Source: Auanema rhodensis (taxonomy: Eukaryota > Nematoda > Chromadorea > Rhabditida > Rhabditidae). From it: a stretch of 64,000 nt of DNA. This document shows, piece by piece, positions 51,469 through 63,485 of the stretch. The translations under genes and the position numbers were made by a program. The notes under the pieces were generated by a model. The model was not told the origin of the DNA, made no database searches, and saw only the letters and a list, made by a program, of their open reading frames with translations. Every line of letters begins with the position of its first letter. Within the stretch, counting starts at the first letter, position 1. The DNA lies in the NCBI GenBank assembly GCA_964057225.1, contig OZ059898.1, forward strand, positions 4,340,001 through 4,404,000. The letters run 5' to 3'.

Positions 51469-52946
51469 AGAGAGCAGAGGTCATATGATCCCTTTGCTAC
51501 CAGTCGACAAGCCAGCGGGGTGAGCAGTTAGCTAATTCACAGCAGATTGACCCTCGACCAGCCTGTTCATATACATAAATAATCGAACAATCTCATTAAA
51601 GAGTTCTAATTATGTTTCATTTAGTTTTATTTGTAAATAAAAATATTTTTTCATATTTTTATAGAGAATTTATATAAATAATAATGTTATAAATCGAAAT
51701 ATAAATCGAAATATAAGAAGATGATGATGAAGAAGAAATAATAATTGAAGTTATGAATGACTGAACATGTAATTCCGTTATAAGAGAAACATTAATTCAA
51801 ATATAATTGTTGGTTAATCAAATAGGATGACTATATATGTTTGTATATTAACTATATATATACGCTAATGTAATATTATTCTTTTGAATATTCAACGTCA
51901 AGGTCATTTATTCAGTGTGAAATATTAAAATAAAAGTCATAAACATCTAATTATTATAAAATATTTCAAGAGAAATATAAAATATGTCTATGAATAACTT
52001 TACAATTAATTGAAACCTAATATTAACAAGCTTATGAGTAAGAAACAGAACATTTTCAATATGATGTCGCCAACAGATGGCTATTTCAGGCTTACAACCG
52101 TTATGCTTTTCACATAGGCACTGACCACTCTATGTTCCTTTCTTGAAAGCCAGATTAGGAGAAAGAGAGTCATATAAAATAAGAGGAGAAAGAAAGGCAC
52201 GGAAAGAGAGAAATGGGGAGGGGAGCATAATAACCATCGAATGGCTATCTAGGCGGTCATGCAGCTGCGAGATGCAAAACATGACGACGAACTAGCCTCA
52301 CCCAACTTCAGACAACGAAAGAGGGATTTTAACTAATGTTCATGTAATCCTTACATGTCAGCTTTCTAGGAGTTTAAAAAATTGAAAATTCTATTCTTAT
52401 AGCTTACTATTGATTTTGTTTCTTTTATTTTTATTTGTATTTCAACAACTTTCTCAGCCTATTAACATATCGGAAACATTCATAATAGGAACAAGAATTT
52501 TTCTTTTCTTCGGCTGTTTAAATTGTGTGTGAATGAATGCCCTATTTTTCACTGAGAAAAGTATCTCATTTAAAAACATATTTGTATCTAAATCATTCTA
52601 ACTATGCTGTATCTGAGGAATAAATGTCAGCTTCCAGGACCTTAGTTCCATTAATAGGCAGTTTTCGACTATTCATATATGTGAAAGAGCCTTCTGCTGA
52701 GTTTTTAAGTTGTTCATTTAAGCAAAAAAAAAACATAAATAGAGCACAGTCTTTTACCACAACTTTCTCTTCTTTAATTTCTTTTATTCAACATCTGTTT
52801 TTTTTTCAATGTTATATTCCTTAATATTCCTATATGTATTGTTAGAAAATATAATAAAATTGAATTAAAAATAGAAAAAAAAACTTTTAAAAATGCATAA
52901 CAAAACACATAACTAATAAATTAATAAATATTAACAATTCATCCTA

Positions 52947-54893
52947 TTAATCATCTAAAATTTCTTCTTTTATCTCATTATCATCTTTTTCTTTAATAAG
53001 ATTTCCTAATACTATACCAGTAAATAGTATAGAACCAATCCAAGAATTTGATTTGAACTTTGTCCAACAGTCATCTCTATTATTAATATCAACAGTTCCA
53101 ATTTGCCATGCTAAATGAGCTGCCGTTCCTAAAAATATATTTTATACAAATATATTAATATATTCTTACCAGCTAATCCAGCATAATATGGCCATGTTTG
53201 GTCAGATAAATGTCCAACAGCAGCTAAACTTCCAATCATAACACTTCCGAATGATGTTAACCAAGTTTTAGTTTTATCACCAAATCGCAATGCTGTTGAT
53301 TTCACACCAATCATAATATCGTCATATTTATCCTATAAAAATAACTATAAACATAGAGGAACATTAACCGAAAGGGGAGTGTGGAACGTTCACAAGGACA
53401 AAAAAGCAAGGCACATGAATTTTTTTTCAAAGTAATCTGAAATATTTTAAGACCTGGTGCGCATAAATCGTGTCGTAGATTAATGTCCATTGTAATGAAG
53501 CAAGGTATACAATCAAAGGTATGCTTCCCAATTCGGCACGTACAGCAGTCCAACCAAGAAGAGCTCCCCATGTGAAAGTGAGTCCTGAGAAGAAAGAAAC
53601 GTGAATTCAAAACAACTTAACATGATAGAAGACATGGAAAAAACGAAATAACAGTCACAAGCACACAAAAATTATAAATGCTCATGAGCGCAGAGCCCCA
53701 ATTTTGCAAGCAAACATTATTATGAGCACGTGATAGTTCACAACATGCACGTACAAGCAAACGTTCCAGATGCCCCAAGAAAGGAAGGAGTTCATAAACT
53801 TATAAGACCTGGTGGCTGTAAATCGTATCGTAGATTACAGTGTAAAGAACAGTGGACATATACAAAGGAAGGACTTTGTAAAAGTCCTGAGAGGGAATCA
53901 TCTCTGCCCAAGCTATTAGGACGCCCCAATTCAAGGTGGCACCTGTAAACGAAAGATGAATTTGACGCAGGGTATCTTATATCAAATATCGACAGGTGAT
54001 AAGCAATTACTACAATACGATTTATAAAATGTAGGTTAAATACATTATTTTCGAAAAAAGTATTATTCATACTAATTGAAAACGATAACTAAGGTACAAC
54101 TCACCTAGCATAAACTGCGGCCAATATGTATACCGTTTAGCTAAAGGATAGCCAATAACTAATAGCATTGATGATGCTCCTACAGCGACGCTGAAAAATA
54201 TTTCTTAAAAAATTAATACGACTAATTTAGAAATCCATACCTAAACCAATTAAGCTGCAATAAAATGGCTAAAGATGATGTTAAAAGCCCTCCTAAAAGA
54301 ACGATAGCTTCACTATTAGTCATCGAACCACATGCTAAGGGACGCATTTTTGTTCTTTCAACCTGAAAACACAAATAAATTAGAAAAAAATTTAAGATAT
54401 CTCACCTTTTTATCAAAATCTTTATCCCAAAGATCATTAATCACACAACCAGCACTACGCATTAAAAAAGCTCCAGCTCCAAATAGAGAAAGTAGGTACA
54501 AGGATGGCAATTCACCCGCAGGAGTTGCTAGAGCTATAGACCAGGTACATGGCCAATAAAGGAGCCAGGTTCCTATATAATAACATCAAGTAATTGACAT
54601 TACATTTTTGACTAAAATCAATTAAAATTAAAATTCTAACCTATAGGCTTATCCGCTCTCATTATACTTAGATATGGTTGCCATTTTTGAGGAGCTTTTG
54701 CTACTAAATCAGAAGCAGTAGGAATTCGAAACTTCACAGCTTCTGCCTAAAATTCATCTCTTGTTTCACATTTCTCTCAAAAGCATTAGACTTTGACTGG
54801 ATTTATAGAACATTTTCTATCAAAACTAGTTATAATACTTGACGTGGATGGTCGAGACAGTAAGAAACACCTGGACAAGGTACATGTGAGCAT
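52947..54893 (-). CDS. coq-2: COQ2 polyprenyl transferase with a mutually exclusive exon pair
   Basis: Exons: 54893-54839, 54742-54641, 54572-54406, 54362-54241, 54190-54105, then one of 53942-53809 or 53584-53454, then 53332-53170 and 53128-52947; about 335 residues. COQ2 is the mitochondrial inner-membrane UbiA enzyme that attaches the polyprenyl tail to the ring precursor of ubiquinone or rhodoquinone. Both metal-binding motifs are present: [12 protein letters not shown] and, across a splice junction, [13 protein letters not shown]. The start at 54893 directly follows TTTTTTCTTAG and gives [18 protein letters not shown], a good mitochondrial presequence; it needs the acceptor ending GGCAG at 54743. 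An alternative start at 54962 gives MRYLPLQ and uses 54895-54839 and 54746. The gene follows bystin by about 170 bases on the same strand, fitting a nematode operon. Confidence 0.93.
53454..53584 (-). other. coq-2: coq-2 alternative exon, ubiquinone-type
   Basis: 131 bases, entry phase 1 and exit phase 0. It encodes [15 protein letters not shown] at its start and [12 protein letters not shown] at its end, very close to COQ2 of animals that make only ubiquinone. Confidence 0.9.
53744..53749 (-). promoter_or_regulatory. TGCATG, RBFOX-type splicing site
   Basis: TGCATG on the transcribed strand lies in the 224-base intron between the two alternative coq-2 exons, 59 bases after the donor of the rhodoquinone-type exon. 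FOX-1/ASD-1 proteins bind (U)GCAUG and usually promote use of an exon placed upstream. Role here inferred from position. Confidence 0.4.
53809..53942 (-). other. coq-2: coq-2 alternative exon, rhodoquinone-type
   Basis: 134 bases with TTTACAG acceptor and CAG/GTCTTATAAG donor, same entry and exit phases as the other copy. It encodes [15 protein letters not shown] at its start and [12 protein letters not shown] at its end, so Ala of YAHQ becomes Ser. The last ~30 bases of the two exons are nearly identical, showing an origin by tandem exon duplication. Using both exons, or neither, breaks the reading frame. Confidence 0.88.
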
Positions 54894-55064
54894 CCCTAAG
54901 AAAAAATATATCTGTTATTTTTCGAAAATGTCTTAATGTACTTGTAATGGTAAATACCTCATAATATAGAAAAATTAATTAGTGAAAAATACATTGTTCA
55001 ACAAAAACAACAACAAATAGAAGTTTAACAAAAAGTATAAAACAAAACAAAAATTAACGTGGTT

Positions 55065-56889
55065 TTAAAATTCCATGCTGTCCTTTGGACGATTGGTAAC
55101 TTCTACAGTAGTTATAATTCTGCCATCTTCTGTTTCCTTAGACTCCAGCTCACGTCTAACCTCTGGTGATATAAGGTAATGTCCTTGGAACTAAAACAAG
55201 AAATGCTTTTAGCTTATGAATTAAAAATTACTCTGATCAGATCAAGAATGCTTGCTTTCTGAGTTTCATTCAAATCATTTTTGTAACGTTGACAAAGAGC
55301 TAAAAGACATTGATGCCATAATACAGGCATGTCTCTTTCTTCATTCTTCATTCTATAAACAACAATATATTCCACTAAAACTTCATGATAACATACCTAA
55401 TAAAATGAGCAGCAACAGCGTCAATGGCCTTGTAAGGTAAGGCATATTTTTTATCAATGAGAGCGCGGAGGAAAACAGAATTTGCTCCAGTATAGGGCAT
55501 TTCAGCAATCTGAAACCTAGATATTAAGTAATACTTTCATACAAAAAAACCTTGAGCATGGCAGCTGCGGCATGGAACATAGGAATTGACACTTTTGACA
55601 AAACCGATCCAAATATCATAGCTTCACGTAATGTACAAGTTCCAGACTAAACATTAATCAATAAAAAAAATAAAAAGTACAAAATTACTTCACAAAGAGG
55701 TAGGATCATTCCTTTGAAGAAAGCAGCCGGCTTGTACATTGATTTACATAATGCTTGATACAAATGAAAATTAAGTTTTTTAAATTCATCAATATCATCT
55801 CTTAAGCGGGGTAAAAGAACCAGATTATAAAATCTATAAAGCACGCAAGCTTAGAACAATATTACATGTCCAGTAAAAATACCTTTGACACATTCGAGGA
55901 TTCAAATTTGAAGCAAATATTCTTGTAGCTTCGTACACAGCTGCAGCTGACCAGTTATCAGGGTCAGTTAAACTAAAATCAAATATTTTGATATTAGTTA
56001 GAAATAAGAGACCTACTAAAGAATTTGTTCCCAATTAACCATTTTTGGAATAATTTTAAAAGCCTTAGGAATTTTTCCAGAGCGGTATCTAGCCAGAAGT
56101 GTACCTACTTCTTTGAACATTTCCACTACTTCAGGATCTAAGTCTCGGATCTTAAATATTAAATACGACGTTTAATACGCTCACTAATTCGATCAAACAA
56201 ACATTGAACTCCTGAGGATCAACAGTACTGAAAGAACACTCAGCATCAGCTTTCTTTTGCTCGATTTTCTCCTGAACGACTTCGTATTTTAAAATTCATT
56301 TCCGAAAGTATATACCTGAATAATATCGTACAGTGTTTTTTGAACAGGGGCATCCTCCTTTTTAACCATAAATTTGAGCAATTCTTCTTCATCTTGAGGG
56401 TTAATTTCCTATCAATATTCAAAATAAAACAAGAGAATGAGAATAATGATGTTACAATTATTTGATCGTCATAGTCGTCGTCGTGATCAGGAAAATCATC
56501 AACATCAGAATCTTGATCTTTTGCACCTAAGCTAACATGTCGTAATCTGCAAAATTTCCAAAAAAAATTATATGTTTAACGGTAAAGCAGACCTTTTATT
56601 GGCATCAATGTTAGTTTCATCTTCTTCAAACTCTTCTTGTAATTGCTTACGAGCTTCTTTCAAAATTTTAGTCGATATATCAGTGGGAATAAACTAAGTG
56701 GCAAAAATAAATAAATAATTATTAATGAAATTAAGAACATACTTCTGACTTTTCATCATTTCTTTTTCTTTTAGATTTTTCTCTAGCATTTGCACGCTCA
56801 GTAACAGCATTTCCTGTTTCAATTTGCTTATCAAGAGCACCAGCAGGCTTAATAAGATCTCCTCCTTTCAATTTACGACTTTTGCCCAT
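55065..56889 (-). CDS. byn-1: bystin, 40S ribosome assembly factor, 441 aa
   Basis: Twelve exons: 56889-56743, 56693-56593, 56546-56456, 56408-56316, 56271-56203, 56150-56017, 55972-55883, 55833-55689, 55646-55551, 55509-55397, 55352-55232, 55190-55065; phases close to 441 residues. Bystin (yeast Enp1) is a nucleolar/cytoplasmic factor needed for 18S rRNA processing and export of the pre-40S particle. The N-terminus is basic ([20 protein letters not shown]), followed by an acidic stretch ([18 protein letters not shown]). The helical core has hallmark blocks [60 protein letters not shown] and [20 protein letters not shown]. The only uncertain junction is the donor after exon 5, where a longer reading to GTGAGC is possible. 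It is the upstream member of the probable bystin/coq-2 operon. Confidence 0.94.
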
Positions 56890-57756
56890 CCTATTTATAA
56901 AAAATTATTTATATTTAAAAAATAACAATGAAATTATGTAAAAATATTATAGGGAACAAATGAATTAAATTTACGCAAATAGCGAAAGATAGGGTCGTTG
57001 ACGTAAATTCGGTGTTTTAATACGTTTGAAGAAACACTGATTTAGTCAATTTTTCAGTTTCATCTCATATCAATAGTATTTATTTTTGTTTTATTAATTG
57101 AATGTGTTTGAAATTTGCGTAGAACTTTAGATTAGATTGTTGAAATATATCTCGTTATATTTGAACAGATCTCGGCTTTACTTTTCTTAATTCTGGCTGA
57201 ATATTCAATTATTTTTAACTCAAAAATATTTAAGCTCCCAAAAAAAAATGCTTTTATTAACTGTTTGATATTTTTTTTGTAGTAAAGTAATAAATTTGAC
57301 TTCGTATGTATTCAGATAGAAAATTAATTCAAGTTTTGCAACTTTGGTTGGTATAATAAACAAATAACTGCTAAGGATTTATTGCAATCCAAAGAAGATA
57401 ACGGAAAAAATTATAAAAAAAAACAACAGAAAATGTGAAGGATAGTAAAAATATCATAACAACACTACGTAAGTAATTTTTCCTAATTTAGAAATTTTAT
57501 TTGGCTGCCACAAGGCTTATATATGATACATTCTATGCTAAGTATACAATAATGTGACAACACCAGTATGTTTCGAAGATAGAAGACTACTTGGAAGCTT
57601 AATAATAAGGTGAATATTAAAACAGTAGCTATCTGGAGATCTGAAAGTCATGGGAAATATGAAACAAGGGCAAAGCAAAACGTTTGAGATATGCGATTAC
57701 AAGTAAATTTTACCACGCAACTACGCGAAAATGTATATAAGTTAAACGAGAGACGA
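56890..57756. other. intergenic region, tra-1 3' end to bystin start
   Basis: About 870 AT-rich bases between two minus-strand genes. Presumably tra-1 3' UTR and the bystin promoter. No exon seen. Confidence 0.55.
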
Positions 57757-60700
57757 CTAGCATTGTTGTCTGTTCTCAGCTGTAGTTCCATCATCTAATT
57801 CGATATTAAGACTTTGGAAAGAATCCATTAACTCTGATTCTTCCAAATATAAAAAAGGGTCAAAATCTGCTCCTAGAGGGGCGATCTGAAGTAATATGTA
57901 TTATATCATATATGTGAAAGTTTAGCTTACAGTTTCTACATGCTTCAACTCTTCCGGAAAATAAACTGGCTCAGAAAACGATAAAGATTCCGGATCTGGT
58001 AAGACTTGTACATTGCGCTTTTTGCGCAAACTGGGAGGAAGGGTAAGTGGACTAGATTGGGTATGATGATCAGAAACACATTCAGTTTTAACAGACATGA
58101 TATTGAATGGCAAAGATGGCTGAAAGTATTTAAATTTAGTAAATTAGAGTGCATTTCATAAAACTTACATAGTTATCGTAATGGAGACTGCTCAATGCCT
58201 GAGTAGCTACATTTAGCTGTCCGACTAGAGAATGAGTATTTGAAAAGGTGAAAGAATCTGAAAAACATGTTTAATAATAATCATTATTTTAAAATTACTC
58301 ACTAAAAAGTGGCTTGTAAGGCCTGAAAGATACTTCAGAAGGCTTCACATCATCAGGAGATAAAACATTTGAATCTTTATAATTTACATCCTGCTGATTC
58401 ATAGCCAATACAGGAAGTTGAGAATCCAGAGAATTTTGAGATGTATCAAAAGATGGGGATTCCGAAAGGCAGGATGGCACAGGTGAATTGAAAGGTGCAT
58501 GTACATCATTTGATGCAGTGAGAACAGCTTGAGAAGCTGGAATTCCTAATATCCGCTGTCTTTCGACATTCTAAACTCATATAATTATTAATGTACTTTA
58601 GTTTTAAGTAAAACCTCTAGAATATCAAAAACTGCACTAATGCTGCTCTGCAAACGGCTGTCAGTAGCTGACTCAGTTGTTGTGTCTTCGTACAGAGGAA
58701 CATATTCGGCTAAATCGTTTTCCTGCACTGCTTGAGATCCTATTTTAACGATATTATTTTAAATTAAATAATCTTAAAACTTACTTTTAACAACAGAATG
58801 ATCATAATTCCTCATCATAGGTATAGCAGCAACTCCTACTCCACCATCGGGAGCATGATCACCCCATAAGGTATCAGGATCCAATTCAAAATTATTCTAA
58901 ATATAATATTTTATAAGAAATAATAGATGTTTAATCTTACGTGTTCATATTCATTATCAAAACTGCCCACTACTCTATTGTCTACAATTGTGGCAGATGT
59001 AACTTCCGGTTTTGCATCAAGCTCATTAAAGGAGAGAGAACTCTACAATTTTATAAATATAGAAACTCAAAAATAGAAATTAATTACCTTGACAGAATTA
59101 TTGAAATAAAACGATTGGGGTGAAGAATATAGGAGGCCTTTATCAGACTTTCGATTGTGATCCAGCATGATTTCGAAAAGTTCTTTATCATAAGGTAATC
59201 CCAAACGGTTCAGAATAGTCTCATAATATGATGAATATTGTAAGATATTCTTAATCAAAAAGCTCGAACTGCCAATTTCTTTCTTTTCTGTAGATCCATT
59301 AGAAGTTGAATCACAGCCAGAAGAGGATGATTCGGCAGGGCTATGAGTTGAAGCAAACGCTGAACCACTTGTAATACCACTATTGCCTCGATCATCAAAA
59401 TCAAATCGCACAGATTTTGTGGCCACAGGCTTAGTGCATTCAGATTTAGCAGGTGAAGTTGTAGAGCTGCTGTCATCTAACTGTTGATGAATAGCTTGAG
59501 CTTGAGCAGCTTGCAACAACATTAATTGCTGAGCTTGTGCAACATGTTGAGCCATTGTTCGCTGTTGGTGAATTGCTAGATTCAGAACATTTGGAGGACT
59601 AATCATTAACTGCTGCTTCTAAACATATTGTGATTATAAAAAATGAATATTTAAACTAACTTTTCTTCTTCCTCCCGTATTTCGAGGCTTGTTACGTTTG
59701 GCTTTTTCATATTCTTCGTCTCCGTGTACAGTTTTAATATGCTTTCGAAGAGAAGACGGGTCAGTATAGCATTTTCTACAAGCTCCCACAGTACATCCAT
59801 AAGGTTTTTCATCAGAGTGGGTCCGATTCTGGTGCTTGGCACGATCACTAGCATTGCTAAAAGCTTTAGTACATCCAGGATGCTCACATGCATAAGGTCT
59901 GAAGAAATATTAAATTAAATTCTATCTGTTTATAGTTAACTTACTTTTCACCCGTATGAGTTCTTACATGAGTTTTTAAGTTTTCAAGTCTACTGTATGC
60001 TTTATTACAATCTTTTAACTGAAATATTTGAAAATTATTTAAATATTCTCTATGTTAAAGTTTACCGGGCAATAGTTTGGTTTCTCTCCTGTATGTCTTC
60101 TTAAATGAACTACTAGCATATACATTGCTCGAAAGGGTTCCGTACGATCACAATCTTTCCATTGGCAAACCCAAAGCCTATCGCAAGCATCAACATGTAT
60201 CCGAAGGTGAGTAATCAAAGCCTATTAAAAGAAAAAAAATAAATTATATGATTATGATGAATGATCTTACTCTAAGTGTTGAGAACATCAAACGACATTC
60301 ACCCCAGAAACATTGAATATCTTCCATAGATTCAACGTCAATCATTTCACTGTTAGACGGTGAATCACAATTTCGTAAATTTTTCTTACAAATCACTGGA
60401 TTTTTTGTAAGACCGAGATCGAACGATGGTCTTTTAAACGTGCCAGGTGGTCGTCCAATACGTTTTCCCTAAAGAATATTTAATAATATACATCGAATAT
60501 TTGGATTACTTACACTTGGATATGTTCTGGGAGGGTTAACGGGTACAGGCAAGGTAGCTTTTCCAGGAGAATTACAGTCGGATTCGAAAGAATTAGCATT
60601 AGATACAGGAACAAGTTCAGGTTTCTCAGGCGAAGTAGGGATATTTGGCAAGTTCAAATGAGATGTCTAGAAATATATTATTTTTATAATTTGAACAACA

Positions 60701-61770
60701 AAAAAATCATTTTAACTTACAGAAGGGGCAGAAAAGGGAATAATACTTTGGGGAGGTGTTTCGGGTTTTGTTTCCGTAACAGTTGAACTAGGAGTAACCG
60801 GCAGGAAAGGGCTATTCTGAAATCAAATAAGAAAGGTTTTTTTTAATTTGTTGAATGCTTACTTGTAATGAACAATACATATTAAGCTGTTGCTGTAGAA
60901 CAGATTGATTGGGTTGAGGAACAACAGAAGATGATTGAATTGGTAATTTTCTTTTTTCAGCAGCTCGAAGCAAATTCTGAGTTTGAATTGCAGCTGAAGT
61001 TGTATAATATTAAAAAAAGTAAAAAATTTTTAACCCTTACCAACTGAAGGAAAGTTTGAGTATTCATACTGTGCTGCATTCGATAAAAATTCTTGAGCTG
61101 ACTGCGAACTGACAGTTGCGGGTTTCAATTCGATCATAGATATGGCATTGCTAAGGGAAGACGACGCAGTGTACCCGTCCAGCGGTCGAGGCTCGTCTTT
61201 GACAGAAACCATGGGTGAAGCAGCATCACTAGTAGTAGTTGAAGCCGGAGCCAAGGCTGCTACTCGGTCCACAGTAATGGATGCACTTGACGGTGTTTCT
61301 AATGATAACGAAACAGCAGATGAGAGACCAAGTGGCAGTCGTATTGGAGCAGACGAACTGGGTGGACTTAGAACCGTAGGCGTAGCTGGAGAGTTGGAAT
61401 ATGAGAATAATTCACAATGGCAGCCCGAATCTCGGGAATGATTAGGAAAAAAGTCTGGATAACCATGTGAATAATCAAATTGATAAGGATAAAACTGGTT
61501 TTCATAAGCTGGTGTACAGTTATATTCTTGAGTTTTGTATTCTGTGGGTTCCAAATCATAACGAAAACGTTTGGCAGCATATAATCCATTGCAATCTTCA
61601 AAATCCGGAATTGCAAAGGAATCTGATCCCAAACAAGAGTTATTGGAACAAAAATAGCTAGCTGGCTCATTTTGAATTGGTGGAGAGTTATGTTTGGAAG
61701 GATATATGCCAAGCATTTGAAGAGCACGGATTACCCCTCGTTTCTTTCTACCTTTGCGTGGCTCATTCAT
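57757..61770 (-). CDS. tra-1: TRA-1/GLI zinc-finger transcription factor, 1106 aa
   Basis: Sixteen exons from 61770: 61770-61041, 60993-60863, 60816-60721, 60666-60514, 60468-60271, 60221-60066, 60018-59945, 59898-59661, 59618-59088, 59042-58941, 58896-58785, 58739-58615, 58570-58303, 58257-58169, 58119-57931, 57885-57757; phases close to 1106 residues, almost the C. elegans TRA-1A length. Five tandem C2H2 fingers of the GLI type run from about residue 425 to 580. They begin [20 protein letters not shown] and [13 protein letters not shown], then [24 protein letters not shown] and [19 protein letters not shown], with HTGEKP linkers. A Gln-rich stretch ([19 protein letters not shown]) and long Ser/Pro-rich regions follow, and the N-terminus is Ser/Pro/Ala-rich. 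TRA-1 is the terminal regulator of nematode somatic sex. An acceptor at 61779 and an in-frame TAG two codons upstream fix the start. Confidence 0.95.
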
Positions 61771-63485
61771 TACCTATACTAAAAATTAAAGTGGAAGCTT
61801 CAAATAGCGAAAATGAGAATTAAAACACGAAAAGAGTAATATAAGTAGGATGTCTCTCACAAAAAATGTTTCACAAATAGTAAGAGGAGGCAGGCCATTA
61901 ACGCTTACATGCAAACTCATTTATATAGCTCAAGTGATTAGTCCATTTATGGCCCATCTATCGGCGACAAGTTTACAACCTTATGTTGAGCATATTGAGC
62001 ATAATAGGGATTATGAAAGAGATAAACTTGTCGTATCGGGACCAAAAAAAGGATTTCTTTACATTCTTGAGCATCATGCATGATTATGGATGATCGTGTC
62101 ATTTGGAATAGCTTGAACAACTCAGGAGCACATAATACTAAACAATACCAAAAACAAAGTAATTTGATTATAAATTGAAAAAAGTGCAATTTAATGTAAA
62201 ACTTTTTAAAATTTCATGGTTGACAAAAAAAATTCGATAGACCACCCATAATATAATTGGTCATGAGTGCATGATAAGAATACCAAATCTCTTGCATTCA
62301 TCAATGATTAGTAAGTCAAACTTGAAATTACATCATAATAATACAATCGTAAAGTTGATTAATAAAAAGTTTTACTATCAAATATGAAAATTATACTTTT
62401 AGAGAAAAGGAAATTATGAGTTATTCTAACGCAGATTTTGCATGTGAGCGGTTGTTGTCAAAGGCTTTAAAAGAATGGAACATTTGATTTAGATAAAAGC
62501 TTTAAATTCAAAGAGTTTTAAATGTCTTTTTCTTTCTTCATTTCAGGTTTTTATATTCGGCTCAAAAATCTAGTCATTTATATCTTATATGTTTTACACG
62601 ATTACGCATAAGAATAGACTAACGTGATATATGGTTGCGAATAACCTTGTCTTTGCCGCATTATGTCTTCTATCTTATACATTTTTTTAGTTTTTCTTCA
62701 TTTCTTTTTTTTTATAAGTTTATATAGATATGTATATAAACTTATACAAAAACATACATGTTTGTATAAAAATTGAAAATTATACATCATCTGCATTTCA
62801 TTTTTTGAAGAAAAAAAATGAAAAAGAAAAGAAATTTGAATGAAATATTTTTCTTCAAATCTTTTTCTAATTTCATGAGTCCTACAAATTGATACCATGC
62901 ACACATGAACATATACGCATCTGCAGAGATTGAATACAGGAGAGGTTTACGACTATTGTTTCCCGCTGTTCAAATCAATTCATCTGCTAATGAGAAATAG
63001 ACTTAAATCTATTCTATATTCTATATATATAAATATCTTAATTTTTACTTTTTAAAGTTTTTAATATTATTGCCTTTCTACTTAAATTAGCATAAAGATT
63101 GTCAAAAGACTATTTAACTGTAGGGATGGATAGATAGATGCTACACTTATATAGGTCTCGGATTAGGCTTAGCCCCCAGCGCGTTTATCCTTTTTTTTTT
63201 CTTCTACCCCCCACCTCATCCAGCATCTATTATGACCTATGTTGACATATAGAATCATGATCAACTAGTAAAAAAGCGGTAACGAACAGCTTTGACAGTT
63301 TTGATTTGTTGCAACATAAGTAAGTAAAACATAAAACAAACTAAGAATAAATAAATAAAGATTAAAACATATAGTTATATGTATATTTGACTAATTAAAT
63401 ATATAAATTATTATCAATATATGATATATTTCACTATTATCCAGACTTCTTATATAAGTAGTAGTAATATGTTAAACAAACTTAC
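61771..63485. other. region upstream of tra-1
   Basis: About 1.7 kb. Near the start, GACAAGTTTA (61967) and TAAACTTGTC (62023) are inverted copies with further imperfect pairing around them. The rest is AT-rich. No exon was found that would continue the exons at 63486-63713 in frame. Confidence 0.45.

Larger units (their letters stand above)
48876..52946. other. 4 kb AT-rich intergenic region with AG/CT repeats
   Basis: No convincing exon on either strand. It holds CT repeats (49315-49353), GA-rich low-complexity DNA (about 50160-50250) and an (AG)n run (51415-51466). Two patches are less AT-rich (about 51480-51560 and 52060-52330) without recognisable features. Confidence 0.5.

Noticed and set aside
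51233-51484. 83-codon minus-strand open frame
   Set aside because: Leu-Ser repeats from the (AG)n microsatellite; no coding support.
53730-53948. Plus-strand open frame
   Set aside because: Lies opposite the coq-2 alternative exon, which explains its composition.
61142-61441. 99-codon plus-strand open frame
   Set aside because: Antisense to the first tra-1 exon; the codons follow the Ser/Ala-rich protein on the other strand.
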